Assembly: GCA_031291755.1 (NCBI GenBank)
Contig: JARLIK010000017.1
Coordinates: 1-64,000, forward strand
Length of the DNA: 64,000 bases
DNA from: Acidocella sp.
GTDB lineage: Bacteria > Pseudomonadota > Alphaproteobacteria > Acetobacterales > Acetobacteraceae
Reading direction: 5' to 3'
The translations under genes and the position numbers were made by a program. Shown here one piece after another: positions 45,901-54,296 of this stretch. Positions within the stretch are counted from its first letter, which is position 1; each line of letters begins with the position of its first letter. The notes under the pieces were generated by a model, which saw only the letters and a list, made by a program, of their open reading frames with translations, ran no database searches and was not told the DNA's origin.

Positions 45901-47303
45901 AGGGTAATGTCACCAACCAAAGCTTCGTCGATGGAACTGTCAGCGCCGGCATTTATCTGCAAGGTAGCGGCAGTATCTTCAACGCTGCTGCCGGCACCTT
46001 CCAAGGAACCAAATATGGCGTCGAGCTTGGCGGATCCAGCAGCTATCTGGGTAATTTCGGCACCGCTAACGGGTCCATCGGCGTTTACATCAAAGCTGGC
46101 GGCTACCTTAAAAACTCCGGCACCGCTTTGGGCACCATCGGCGTTTATGCCAAGTCTGGCGGCGTCATCAGCGATTCCGGCGTCATCAGCGGCACCGCCG
46201 ATGCGGTGAAATTTGGCCCCACCGGCGGCGGCAAACTTATCATCAACCCTGGCGCCAGCTTCACCGGCACGGTCGATGGCGGTCACAACGCCTCCATGGA
46301 GCTTGGCGGCACCAGCCATGTCACCCTCTCGGGCCTTGGCACCCAATTCATCAATTTCAGCACCATCAAGGTCGATGCTGGCTCATTCTGGACCCTGTCC
46401 GGCAACAGCACGCTCGCCGCCGGGCAAACGCTGAATGATTTCGGCACCCTCATCGTCAACGGCAATTTCGTCGATAATGGCGTGGTCAATGCTGACCCCT
46501 CGACGATTGTGTATGATTCCGCGGTCACCGGTACCGGCACCATCGACATCGCGGCTGGCTCCACGATTATTTTTGATGGCTCGGTCGCTTCCTCCATCAC
46601 CATCGACTTTTTGGCAGCCACCGGCACCATCGTTGAAAATGCACCCACTTTATTCAGCAACCCCACCATCCTCAACCCATCCAACGGCGTCATCATCATC
46701 GCCTGCTTTGCCGCGGGCACCCGCATCCTCACGCCAAATGGCGAGATGGCGGTGGAAACGCTGCGTGAGGGTGATCTGGTCATCACCGCCGAGGGCGAAG
46801 ATGCGCCGATCAAATGGATCGGCACCCGCAAGCTGGATTTGCAGCGCCACGCCCACCCGCAAAAAGCCCAGCCGGTGCGCATTACCCAGGGCGCGATCTC
46901 GCATAATGTGCCAAGCCGGGATTTGCTGCTCTCGCCCGACCATGCATTGTATCTGCAAGGCCATCTGGTGCCCGCCAAGGCACTGATCAACCGGATGTCG
47001 GTGACCCAGGAAAACTGGCAATCTGTCAGCTACTACCATATCGAGCTTGACCACCACGCGGTGATCTTCGCCGAGGGCGCGCCGGTGGAGACCTACCTGG
47101 AAACCGGCAACCGTCATTGCTTCGAGAACGCCGGCTTACCCATGACCCTGCACCCCGACTTCGGCCAGGACTTCCAGGCGATGCGCGAAGCCCAAAGCTG
47201 CGCCCCCTTCCTGGACGACGACGGCCCGCTAATCCGGCGCATCCGCATCGCCATGCTGGACCGCGCCTACTGGAACACCCCCCGCCGGGCCGCAAATTCT
47301 TAA
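42933..47303 (+). CDS. Large beta-helix repeat protein with C-terminal Hint domain
   Basis: A 1456-residue surface or secreted protein with no obvious signal peptide. Residues ~30-1255 are built from Asn-, Gly-, Thr-rich repeats of the pattern G-x-I-x-N-(S/T)-G-T-I, as in right-handed beta-helices of autotransporter passenger domains. From C1258 (ACFAAGTRILTPNGEMAVETL) a Hedgehog/intein (Hint) domain starts. The downstream SPDHALYL holds the conserved His. Hint-containing repeat proteins are frequent in Acetobacteraceae. The domain may self-process or act in surface attachment. A C-terminal beta-barrel is not visible, so the export route is unknown. ATG at 42933 follows GGGTGAAAA. Confidence 0.8.
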   Translation: MSETISTYLNTPITVTSPNVVITSRGGTNGYASITGYGISAALFAPGSLGSVTINNAGDIFGKDSSAPNSIVVGIALAQPGTITNTGVIGGNSGIGIIGTVGSSYVRNSHLIQAYYGAAIYLQSNGTIANTGQIITYKNTGNTGIELKSGGLITNLGGGVISGGQTGIYLDNGGTIVNAHNISGYNQAGIYDSAGSALITNTGNIVGATAGIVLKGGGTIINDGGITGNTSDAISFASGFANRLVLESGTNITGLVDGGNSVGSSIVSTLELAGPGGTYVTGIGSQYINFTTIVNDANANWIIGGSNTLANGATLDNLGTLAINGAFTNNGIVLTGTSPLTVNAAVYGTGIFELGANANVTFTSTAASSQTVELLSPTATLSVDNAFQGKIIAAFVHTLTSQFTEFFATETIIASGGVGTYLINNNGTPSAQTLSAAVFGPSSLSNPTLLNQGFIDANGPSTLGAFDAGILLGGTGSIINTGTILGHTALAILGTSGSNYVYNSNLIYGTYGGAMYLHNTSTIINNGIIFGKNTIGGHGSDTGIELGSGGTVINRTSGTIASHGNYAVDSNGPLSVSNAGLITGYSGINSNGTAFISNASTGFINAYRTGIELNGGGTVLNAGAIQATGTQTTYTPFVGVYLTQGGAILNSGSITGPVGVKILGTIGAPGYVENSQLISASSTASPNANVSNGFVNFGAGVYINVAGSVVNSGTIIGNHAGVAFNNSNGGRGTINNTGSISSSAGYGVLLEDGGSVSNSSIISGYRTGIRADNAVTTIFNTGIILGTGNTFSDNGTLSAKNLGPGTYVSHGIALNNGGTIFNEATGTISAVQGVEISGTNHSYIFNAGLIDATNRSGINLKDLGTVNNTGTILANNSGVQLYNGGYFKNGGLITATNKVGVYLAKYENVTNNGTINANYAGIYAYKGAYVRNSGNIASTLKAGVYLKAAGNVSNSGTIIGNGSGVFLANGVVTNLHPGTIIGGDGILATKGNVTNQSFVDGTVSAGIYLQGSGSIFNAAAGTFQGTKYGVELGGSSSYLGNFGTANGSIGVYIKAGGYLKNSGTALGTIGVYAKSGGVISDSGVISGTADAVKFGPTGGGKLIINPGASFTGTVDGGHNASMELGGTSHVTLSGLGTQFINFSTIKVDAGSFWTLSGNSTLAAGQTLNDFGTLIVNGNFVDNGVVNADPSTIVYDSAVTGTGTIDIAAGSTIIFDGSVASSITIDFLAATGTIVENAPTLFSNPTILNPSNGVIIIACFAAGTRILTPNGEMAVETLREGDLVITAEGEDAPIKWIGTRKLDLQRHAHPQKAQPVRITQGAISHNVPSRDLLLSPDHALYLQGHLVPAKALINRMSVTQENWQSVSYYHIELDHHAVIFAEGAPVETYLETGNRHCFENAGLPMTLHPDFGQDFQAMREAQSCAPFLDDDGPLIRRIRIAMLDRAYWNTPRRAANS

Positions 47304-47309
47304 AAAATA

Positions 47310-47346
47310 AAGTCGTGGATACGGCCTGCGCCGGTAGCCACGACTT
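47310..47346 (+). terminator. Hairpin after the Hint-domain gene
   Basis: AAGTCGTGG and CCACGACTT are perfect 9-bp arms enclosing a second short CGGC-CTGC-GCCG stem, just after the stop. No T-run follows. Confidence 0.4.
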
Positions 47347-47438
47347 CCTGAAAACCCGCGTTTTCCCAAAGTTTTTTCCGGCAATTTCCGTTTTTTATTG
47401 TGTTATTTCAGCTACTTACCAGTCATTTTCGGCCAAAA

Positions 47439-47454
47439 TGTTACACGTGTACCC
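47439..47454. promoter_or_regulatory. parS-like site next to parB
   Basis: TGTTACACGTGTACCC shares TGTT-N-CACGTG-N-A with the parS consensus TGTT-N-CACGTG-N-AACA, mismatching two of 14 fixed bases. It lies immediately beyond the parB stop, a usual place for ParB binding near the origin. Confidence 0.55.
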
Positions 47455-47455
47455 T

Positions 47456-48328
47456 TCAGCCGTTCAGTAGTTTAAGGATCTCATCAAGCTGGTCGAGGTT
47501 TTTGTAATTCATCAGGACCGACCCGCCTTTGCCATTAAAGGTCACCTTCACCCGCAACCCCAGCTTCTCGGTCAGCGAGTCCGCCAGCGCTTCGGTTTCG
47601 GGGTCGGCCCGCTTCGGCGGCGGCTTGCGGGCGACTGACTCCGGTATGTTGCGGCTTTCTTTCGAGACCAGCTCCTCGGTCTGGCGCACGCTCAACTTGT
47701 CCCGCACGATTTTATTGGCCAGGGCCAGCGGGTGATCCGAGACCGCCAGCGCCCGCGCATGGCCAGCCGACAATTCGCCTTCGCGTACCATCGTCAGCAC
47801 CCGCTCGGGCAGTTTCAGCATCCGCAGCATCTGGGAAATATGCGAGCGCGACTTGCCGATTGCCTCGCCCAGCTTGTCGTGGGTCAGCTTGAATTCCTCA
47901 ATCAGCCGCTGGAATCCCATCGCCTCTTCCACCGCGTTCAAATCCTCGCGCTGCAAGTTTTCCACCAGCCCGGCGGCCATCGCGTCGGTGTCGGAGAGTT
48001 CACGCACCAGCACCGGCACATCGTGCAGCTGCGCCAGTTGTGCGGCCCGCCAGCGGCGCTCGCCGGCGATGATCTGGTATTCACCCTCAGCCCCTGGCTT
48101 CGGGCGCACCAAAAGCGGCTGCAAAATGCCGCGCTGGGTGATCGAGGCGGCCAGCTCGTTCAGGGCATCCTCATCCATCGCGCGGCGCGGCTGAAACGGG
48201 CTTGGCTCTAAGCTTGCCACACTCAGGGTTTGCACACCCGGCGCAGTCACGCTGGTCGGGGCGGCGGCATCGCCCAGCAAGGCGGCCAAGCCGCGGCCGA
48301 GGCGTTTGGGAGGTGGGGTCAGGCTCAT
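47456..48328 (-). CDS. parB: Chromosome partitioning protein ParB
   Basis: A 290-residue CTP-dependent clamp that loads at parS. LEPSPFQPRRAMDEDALNELAASI and IIAGERRWRAAQLA mark the CTP-binding N-terminal domain, and KLGEAIGKSRSHISQMLRML the helix-turn-helix. The C-terminal dimerisation domain is present. It is downstream of parA in the order rsmG-parA-parB. A parS-like site lies just beyond its end. Confidence 0.95.
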   Translation of the reverse strand: MSLTPPPKRLGRGLAALLGDAAAPTSVTAPGVQTLSVASLEPSPFQPRRAMDEDALNELAASITQRGILQPLLVRPKPGAEGEYQIIAGERRWRAAQLAQLHDVPVLVRELSDTDAMAAGLVENLQREDLNAVEEAMGFQRLIEEFKLTHDKLGEAIGKSRSHISQMLRMLKLPERVLTMVREGELSAGHARALAVSDHPLALANKIVRDKLSVRQTEELVSKESRNIPESVARKPPPKRADPETEALADSLTEKLGLRVKVTFNGKGGSVLMNYKNLDQLDEILKLLNG

Positions 48329-48351
48329 AATTTATCTTTCAGGCTTCAGGA

Positions 48352-49152
48352 TCAGGAAACGCGGGTACGTTTTAAAAATTCCGCCGCCAGGCTCAGGTAA
48401 GCCTGCGCCCCCGATGAGCGGAAATCATACAGCAGCACCGGCATCCCGTGGCTCGGCGCCTCGGTGATGCGGATGTTGCGGGGGATACTGGTCTCGAACA
48501 CCTTGTCCTTGAAATGCTCCCGCACGTCGTTGCACACCTGCTCCGAGAGGTTATTGCGGCGGTCGGTCATGGTCAGCACGATGCCCTCCAGGATCAGCGC
48601 GGTGTTCAGCTTTTTGGTGACCATCTCAATGGTACGCATCAATTGTGAAATCCCTTCCAGGGCAAAAAACTCGGCTTGCAGCGGCACCAGCACGGAATCA
48701 GCGGCGACCAGGGCATTCAGCGTAAGCAAACCAAGGCCGGGTGGGCAATCAATAAATATCGTATCAACATCAGGGTGGCCTTGGGCGATGGCCTGGCGCA
48801 GCAAAAACTGCCAGGATTCCAGCTGGCCAAACTCCAAATCCGCACCGTTCAAATCCGCCACCGCCGGCACGATCACCAGGTTCGGCACCTCGGTCGGCAG
48901 GGTCAATTCCGCTAAACCTGCTTCCCCGGCCAGCAGCGCATAGGTGCCGCCATTGCGCAACGACGAAGCAATGCCAAGCCCTGTGCTGGCGTTGCCTTGC
49001 GGGTCTGAGTCGATAAGGAGGACTTTTTCGCCGCCGATGGCCAGAGCCGCGGCCAGATTGATGGCGGTGGTGGTTTTACCGACCCCGCCTTTCTGGTTGG
49101 CAATCGCGATAATTCTGGGGCGCTTTAACGGTTCAGCTGGGGAGTCCAACAT
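48352..49152 (-). CDS. parA: Chromosome partitioning ATPase ParA
   Basis: A 266-residue deviant Walker A ATPase. AIANQKGGVGKTTTAINLAAAL (K21 and K26) is the signature, with DTIFIDCPPGLGLLT as Walker B. It partners ParB in moving the origin region. It overlaps the end of rsmG by about 20 bases, indicating one transcript with rsmG and mnmG. Confidence 0.96.
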   Translation of the reverse strand: MLDSPAEPLKRPRIIAIANQKGGVGKTTTAINLAAALAIGGEKVLLIDSDPQGNASTGLGIASSLRNGGTYALLAGEAGLAELTLPTEVPNLVIVPAVADLNGADLEFGQLESWQFLLRQAIAQGHPDVDTIFIDCPPGLGLLTLNALVAADSVLVPLQAEFFALEGISQLMRTIEMVTKKLNTALILEGIVLTMTDRRNNLSEQVCNDVREHFKDKVFETSIPRNIRITEAPSHGMPVLLYDFRSSGAQAYLSLAAEFLKRTRVS

Positions 49153-49708
49153 GGCGAAGATTGCTCACTTTCAGAATGCAGGCCTGGTCGTCAAGCGGGT
49201 TTTTGCAACGCTCGACCTCCATGTGCCAGAGCGCTGAAGCGGGGGCTAGCTCAAGTTCGTGATTCTTGCCCTTGGGGAACAAACAAATTCCGCCGGAGGC
49301 CAATAAGGGGGCGGCGAGACCTAGTAATTTGTCCAAAGGCGCCAAAGCCCGCGCGGTGAGCAGCATGGCGGGCGGGGTTTTGGCGTCCTCGATGCGGGTG
49401 GCCAGCACCTTCACCGGGGCTTTTAGCTCCCGCGCGGCATCCATCAAAAAGGCGGCTTTGCGCTTGTCGGACTCAATCAGGGTAAAAGGAATGCCGGTGG
49501 CAATCGCCAGCACCATGCCGGGAAACCCAGCACCTGAGCCGATATCAATAGCAAAAGGGATATTTGGTGGGATATAGGGCACAATTGCCAAACTATCCTG
49601 AATATGGCGCTCCCACAGATGCGGGATGTCGGATTTGCTGACCAGATTGATTTTGGCGGACCAGCGCGCCACCAGGGCGGCGAAGTCGCGTAATTTAGCC
49701 TCGCTCAA
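49133..49708 (-). CDS. rsmG: 16S rRNA (guanine527-N7)-methyltransferase RsmG
   Basis: A 191-residue SAM-dependent methyltransferase. [17 protein letters not shown] is the SAM-binding glycine motif, and [14 protein letters not shown] the family's C-terminal segment. It methylates G527 of 16S rRNA. It starts within the last codons of mnmG, in the classical gidA-gidB order near the origin. Confidence 0.93.
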   Translation of the reverse strand: MSEAKLRDFAALVARWSAKINLVSKSDIPHLWERHIQDSLAIVPYIPPNIPFAIDIGSGAGFPGMVLAIATGIPFTLIESDKRKAAFLMDAARELKAPVKVLATRIEDAKTPPAMLLTARALAPLDKLLGLAAPLLASGGICLFPKGKNHELELAPASALWHMEVERCKNPLDDQACILKVSNLRHVGLPS

Positions 49709-51420
49709 GCCGCCCGCCGGGCCTTTTTCAGCGCCCCGAAAATGGCTCCCAAGGCAGCGGGGGTCATTGCCTCGATGCGCCCCGCCACCGCCAGATTGGC
49801 CGGGCGAACGCGCTCGAGCTTTTCGCGCAATTCATTGGAAAGCCCGCCGACCTGGGCAAAGTCAAAGTTTTCAGGAATCCGCACCGCTTCATCGGCCGCG
49901 CGGGCCTGAATTTCGCTGCTCATGCGGCGCAAGTAGCCAGAATAATGAATGTCAGCCCGCAGGATTTCAGCAGCGCGGCTGGTGGCATCGCCGGGTTTAC
50001 CATCAAAGGCTGCGATTTCAGCCATGAGGGCCGCAAACACCCCTGCCCGCTCAGACCCCACACAACCCCAATCGAGGCCCAACTGGGTGAGGCGCAGCTC
50101 GGCATTATCGGCCCGCAACAGCAGCCGGTATTCGGCCCGCGAGGTGAACATGCGGTAAGGCTCGGTCACTCCTTGGGTTACCAGATCATCAATCAGCACG
50201 CCGATATAAGCCTGGGAGCGCGACAGCTGCACCGGTGCCAAACCCCCTGCCCGCCGCGCTGCGTTCAACCCCGCCATCAAGCCTTGCGCGGCGGCTTCCT
50301 CGTAACCAGTGGTGCCATTGATCTGGCCTGCGAGATACAGACCGGGCAGTTTCTTCAACTGCAGCGCATGATCAAGCGCGCGCGGGTCAACATAATCATA
50401 TTCCACCGCATAGCCGGGCTTGAGCAATTTGGCGTGCTCCAGGCCCGGAATGCTGTGGATAAAGGCCTCCTGCACATCGGCCGGCAAGGATGTGGAAATG
50501 CCGTTGGGATAGATGGTGTCATCATCTAACCCTTCCGGCTCCAGGAAAATCTGGTGCGTGCCTTTTTCGGCGAAGCGCACGATTTTATCCTCAATCGAGG
50601 GGCAATAGCGCGGGCCACGGCCGGAAATGGCCCCACCATACACCGCCGATTTATGGATGTTGGCACGGATGATGGCGTGGGTGGCCTCAGTGGTGGCGGT
50701 AATGCGGCAGGAGATTTGCGGGTTGGTGACCCGCGCGGTCATCGCCGAAAACGGCTCGGGCGGGTTCTCGCCCACATCAGGGGCCAGGCCTTCCCAGTCA
50801 ATGGAGTTTTTATCCAGCCGCGCGGGCGTGCCGGTTTTCAGGCGGCCCAAAGGCAAACCAAGGGCGAGCAAATCATCGGCCAGGCGGGTGGCGGCGGCGT
50901 CGCCAATGCGGCCACCAGCCTGGGTGATGGTGCCAAAATGCAGAACCCCGCGCAGGAAGGTGCCGGTGGTCAGCACCGCGGCGGCACAATTTATGGTTTT
51001 ACCATCGGCGGTCATCACCGCATTGAGGTTGCCACTGGAATCCCGGCCCAAACCACACACCTCGCCCTCCAGAATGGTCAGGTTGGGTTGCGCCGCCAGC
51101 AGCGCCTGGATGGCGTTGCGGTAGAGTTTACGATCCGCCTGGGCGCGGGGGCCACGCACCGCCGGGCCCTTGGTGCGGTTGAGCAATTTGAAATGAATGC
51201 AGGCAGCATCAGCGGCTTTGCCCATCAGGCCGTCGAGCGCATCGATCTCGCGCACCAGATGGCCCTTGCCGATGCCGCCGATGGCCGGGTTGCATGACAT
51301 CTCGCCCAGCCGGTCAGCCCGGTGGGTGATCAGCAGGGTTTGCGCCCCTGCCCGCGCGGAGGCCGCCGCCGCCTCGCAGCCGGCATGGCCGCCGCCGATA
51401 ATGATGACATCATAACGCAT
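49705..51420 (-). CDS. mnmG: tRNA uridine-5-carboxymethylaminomethyl modification enzyme MnmG (GidA)
   Basis: A 571-residue FAD protein, a little shorter than the ~620 of many homologues. [21 protein letters not shown] binds [23 protein letters not shown] is the GidA signature, and [20 protein letters not shown]-like sequence ([19 protein letters not shown]) is near the C-terminal third. With MnmE it modifies wobble uridines. mnmE, usually just upstream in alphaproteobacteria, is not here. Ribosomal protein genes replace it. Confidence 0.95.
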   Translation of the reverse strand: MRYDVIIIGGGHAGCEAAAASARAGAQTLLITHRADRLGEMSCNPAIGGIGKGHLVREIDALDGLMGKAADAACIHFKLLNRTKGPAVRGPRAQADRKLYRNAIQALLAAQPNLTILEGEVCGLGRDSSGNLNAVMTADGKTINCAAAVLTTGTFLRGVLHFGTITQAGGRIGDAAATRLADDLLALGLPLGRLKTGTPARLDKNSIDWEGLAPDVGENPPEPFSAMTARVTNPQISCRITATTEATHAIIRANIHKSAVYGGAISGRGPRYCPSIEDKIVRFAEKGTHQIFLEPEGLDDDTIYPNGISTSLPADVQEAFIHSIPGLEHAKLLKPGYAVEYDYVDPRALDHALQLKKLPGLYLAGQINGTTGYEEAAAQGLMAGLNAARRAGGLAPVQLSRSQAYIGVLIDDLVTQGVTEPYRMFTSRAEYRLLLRADNAELRLTQLGLDWGCVGSERAGVFAALMAEIAAFDGKPGDATSRAAEILRADIHYSGYLRRMSSEIQARAADEAVRIPENFDFAQVGGLSNELREKLERVRPANLAVAGRIEAMTPAALGAIFGALKKARRAA

Positions 51421-51577
51421 GGCGGGGGTTTAGCGAGTTTGCAGGGAAAATGCGAGGGTATGCCTTGCTTTATGGTGGCCCTGCCCCTATACGCCGCGTT
51501 CCGCTGATTTGTGGCGGAAGCGTGCGCGACGGGCCAACAGGCATGCCCGGCCGCCGTGAATTTTATAGGAGATCAAA

Positions 51578-51781
51578 ATGCCAAAGCTAAAGACCAAGTC
51601 ATCGGTCAAAAAACGCTTCAAGATCACCGCCACCGGCAAGGTTCTGGCCGGTCCGGGCAAGAAGCGCCATAACCTGATGGCCCGCAGCCAGAAATCCAAG
51701 CGTAGCAATCGCGGCAGCCAAACCCTGACCCATGCTGATGGTATTACCGTCAAGCAGTGGGCCCCCTATGGTATTGGTTGA
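51578..51781 (+). CDS. rpmI: 50S ribosomal protein bL35
   Basis: A 67-residue, very basic protein with the family start [20 protein letters not shown] and KRHNL...KRSNR. It is preceded by TAGGAGAT at proper spacing and followed by rplT. infC, usually first in this operon, is not adjacent. Confidence 0.97.
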   Translation: MPKLKTKSSVKKRFKITATGKVLAGPGKKRHNLMARSQKSKRSNRGSQTLTHADGITVKQWAPYGIG

Positions 51782-51793
51782 GGAGCGAAATAA

Positions 51794-52156
51794 ATGGCAC
51801 GTGTAAAACGGGGTGTGACGACCCATGCTCGTCATAAAAAAATCATTGACCAGTCCAAGGGTTTCGTTGGCCGGTCATCCACCAATTACCGGATTGCGCT
51901 GGAGCGCCTGGAAAAAGCGCTGCGCTATGCGTATCGCGACCGCCGGGTTAAAAAGCGCGAATTCCGCAGCCTGTGGATCCAGCGCATCAACGCCGCCGTG
52001 CGTGAACATGGGCTGACCTACAGCCAGTTTATGTTCGGCTTCAAGGCGACCGGCCTTGAGATGGACCGTAAAATTCTGGCCGCCATTGCGTTTGACGATG
52101 CGGCGGCGTTTGCCGAGATCGTGCAGGCGGTGAAGGCTGTTAAAGACGCCGGTTAA
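51794..52156 (+). CDS. rplT: 50S ribosomal protein bL20
   Basis: A 120-residue basic, helical protein. [17 protein letters not shown] at the N-terminus and [24 protein letters not shown] in the middle are diagnostic. It sits in the 23S rRNA assembly core. It is coupled with rpmI at a 12-bp gap, and a strong terminator follows. Confidence 0.98.
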   Translation: MARVKRGVTTHARHKKIIDQSKGFVGRSSTNYRIALERLEKALRYAYRDRRVKKREFRSLWIQRINAAVREHGLTYSQFMFGFKATGLEMDRKILAAIAFDDAAAFAEIVQAVKAVKDAG

Positions 52157-52178
52157 TTTGACCAGCGTTGACGATGTG

Positions 52179-52213
52179 AAAAACCTCCGGGGGCAGCCTC
52201 GGGGGTTTTTTTT
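52179..52213 (+). terminator. Rho-independent terminator after rplT
   Basis: AAAAACCTCCG (52179-52189) pairs, with one G-U wobble, with CGGGGGTTTTT (52200-52210), followed by further Ts. Confidence 0.8.
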
Positions 52214-52252
52214 ATGTAGCTTGCATCTGGGGACGGAAAACCCCAGGTTTTG

Positions 52253-53146
52253 ATGATGAAATCAATTCCGCCGTTCCCCGAAAATTTGGCTGAATCCGCG
52301 TCGTTTTTGACCGAGTATGAGCAAGGCCAGCTTTGGCAGGCAGCCGTGCTGATGGCGGATTCCCGTGGGCTGCTGATGCGCCTGACCAGCATGTTTGGCC
52401 GGCGGGTAGAAGCACTGCGGGCGCGGATGTTGCAGGCCGGGGTGCGGTTTGGCGGGGCAGGTTGGGAGGATTTGACCAACCGGGCGCAGGCGGCGGTGGA
52501 GGATGTGCTGTGGAATTCTTATGAATTTGCCACCTTCGGGCTGGAGGCTACGCCGCGGTTTATGCGCTCCGATAAAGGCCGCGGTAACCGGTTGCACCGC
52601 TTGGCGGTGACCACCAGCGGCATGGCTTCGGGATTTGTGGGGCTGCCGGGGGTGCTGGTGGATATTCCGTTTACCACCGCCACGATTTTACGCAGCATCG
52701 CTGAGGTGGCGCGTGATTTTGGTGAGGAGTTAAGCGATGAGGATACCAGACGGGCGTGCCTGGAGGTGTTGGCGTTTGGCGGGCCAGGCGAGGCTGATGA
52801 TGATGCTGAAACCGGCTATTGGGCGGCGCGGCTGGGGTTGAACCACATGGCGGTGTCGTTGTTGATTAAATCAGCGGCGGGGCGGTTTGGCATTATTTTG
52901 TCGGAGAAATTTTTAACCCAGGCGGTGCCGGTGGTGGGGGCGATTTCCGGCGGAGCGCTGAATTATGCCTTCACGGACCATTATCAGAAAATGGCGCGGG
53001 TGCATTTTTGTCTGCGGGCGTTGGAGCGGCGCAGTTTGGAGCCCGCGATGGTGCGAGACTTGTTTGGGCAGATGGTTGAGGCAGCGCGGGCGCGGCGGAA
53101 GATTATGCGGCGGGATGCAAGGAATATGGTTTATCTGCCAGGGTAA
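52253..53146 (+). CDS. EcsC family protein
   Basis: A 297-residue protein with the EcsC (PF12787) core: TTSGMASGFVGLPGVLVDIPFTTATILRSIAEVARDFGEE and CLEVLAFGGPGEADDDAETGYWAARLGL. Two ATG codons (52253, 52256) are adjacent. Its role in bacteria is unknown; some members are linked to protein secretion or envelope stress. It lies between rplT and ppsR, on the origin side. Confidence 0.85.
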   Translation: MMKSIPPFPENLAESASFLTEYEQGQLWQAAVLMADSRGLLMRLTSMFGRRVEALRARMLQAGVRFGGAGWEDLTNRAQAAVEDVLWNSYEFATFGLEATPRFMRSDKGRGNRLHRLAVTTSGMASGFVGLPGVLVDIPFTTATILRSIAEVARDFGEELSDEDTRRACLEVLAFGGPGEADDDAETGYWAARLGLNHMAVSLLIKSAAGRFGIILSEKFLTQAVPVVGAISGGALNYAFTDHYQKMARVHFCLRALERRSLEPAMVRDLFGQMVEAARARRKIMRRDARNMVYLPG

Positions 53147-53156
53147 AATAGCCGGT

Positions 53157-54017
53157 TTATTGAAGCGGTTTTTTCTCGCGTTTCTGGTGCCAGTTGTCCA
53201 TAAGTTTCAGCACCGCGGCTGAAGTTTCTTCAATCGAGCGGCGGGTGACGTCGATGGTAGGCCAGCCGCGCATGTTGCAAAGCCGCCTGGCCCATAACAG
53301 TTCTTTTTCAACCATTTCGAAATCAACATAATCACCATTATCGGTTTTGATGATACCGGGCTGCGCGCCGGTGCCGATAAGTTGCAGACGATGCCGGCGG
53401 ATGTCGATAAGAGATTTAGGGTCGATGGTCAGGCCGATGACCGGACAATTCGGGTCCTTCAAAAGTTCGGGTGGTTCAATGCCGGGGACCAGCGGCACAT
53501 TGGCGGCTTTGATACCGCGATTGGCAAGATAGAAGCAGGTGGGGGTTTTGGATGAGCGGGAAACACCAACCAGCACCACATCGGCCTCAGCCATGCCGCG
53601 ATCAGCCTGGCCGTCATCATGGGAGATGACATAATGCATGGCATCGATACGGCGGAAATAATCGGCATCCAGAACATATTGCCGGCCGGGGCGATGTTTG
53701 GTGGGGAGGCCAAGCTGTTCCTGCAACAGCGCCATGACCGGGTCGAGCACATGCAGGATTTTAGTGTCAGAACGGCCACAGAACTCATCAATTTCAGCAC
53801 GCAGTGCGGCATCGACCAAAGAACATAAAACCGGGCCCGGTTCGGCCTGAATCCCCTCAAACACCCGGTGCAGTTGTAACCGGGTGCGGATCAATGACCA
53901 GCGATGATAATTCACCTGCGGGTCGTCAAATTGGGCGATTGCGGCGCGGGCCATGGCGCTTAAAGTGTCGCCAGTGGCGTCAGAAATGAGGTGTATATTT
54001 AGCTTAGAACTGTCCAT
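53157..54017 (-). CDS. ppsR: PEP synthase/pyruvate phosphate dikinase regulatory protein PpsR
   Basis: A 286-residue bifunctional kinase/pyrophosphorylase family protein (DUF299). [25 protein letters not shown] opens the family, and [13 protein letters not shown] is the P-loop. It controls pyruvate phosphate dikinase or PEP synthase by reversible phosphorylation. ATG at 54017 (MDSSKLN) is preferred to GTG at 54026. In Caulobacter and Rickettsia a homologue (RP001) lies on the far side of the origin from hemE, matching this layout. Confidence 0.9.
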   Translation of the reverse strand: MDSSKLNIHLISDATGDTLSAMARAAIAQFDDPQVNYHRWSLIRTRLQLHRVFEGIQAEPGPVLCSLVDAALRAEIDEFCGRSDTKILHVLDPVMALLQEQLGLPTKHRPGRQYVLDADYFRRIDAMHYVISHDDGQADRGMAEADVVLVGVSRSSKTPTCFYLANRGIKAANVPLVPGIEPPELLKDPNCPVIGLTIDPKSLIDIRRHRLQLIGTGAQPGIIKTDNGDYVDFEMVEKELLWARRLCNMRGWPTIDVTRRSIEETSAAVLKLMDNWHQKREKKPLQ

Positions 54018-54029
54018 ACGAGGCACAAT

Positions 54030-54240
54030 AGCGTGGATAAAACATCACGGCATCCCATGTTTTTCGAATTATGGGGATAGAGTGACAGTTTGATGAACGG
54101 TTGATGACAGGTGGTGGTATTTTGTGTTGGATGTGCGTAACCATAATAAAATAATTAAAATCAATGTTTTATAGGTTAAAGCTAGATGTGGATAAGGATG
54201 TGGATGGCGGTTTGAAATGTTTAACCCCCGTTATTCACAG
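54030..54240. other. Candidate chromosomal replication origin (oriC)
   Basis: The ppsR-hemE gap holds a perfect DnaA box TGTGGATAA (54187-54195), TTATTCACA (54231-54239), the close matches TGTGGATGG (54199-54207) and CGTGGATAA (54032-54040), and an AT-rich stretch (54141-54180). The gene order ppsR(RP001)-oriC-hemE is that described for Caulobacter and Rickettsia. Coding strands become visibly G-rich to the right and C-rich to the left, consistent with the origin region. Confidence 0.75.
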
Positions 54241-54296
54241 GGTACAATAACTACAGCATTCTTTTAAGAATACTTATTTAAGGGTAGGCCGGGTGT

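Noticed and set aside
42933-47303. CRISPR-like periodic repeats
   Set aside because: The periodicity is in a continuous coding frame of Gly/Asn-rich protein repeats, with no direct identical repeats and spacers.
51794-51810. CACGTG in the start of rplT as a parS site
   Set aside because: The flanking bases do not match the parS arms.
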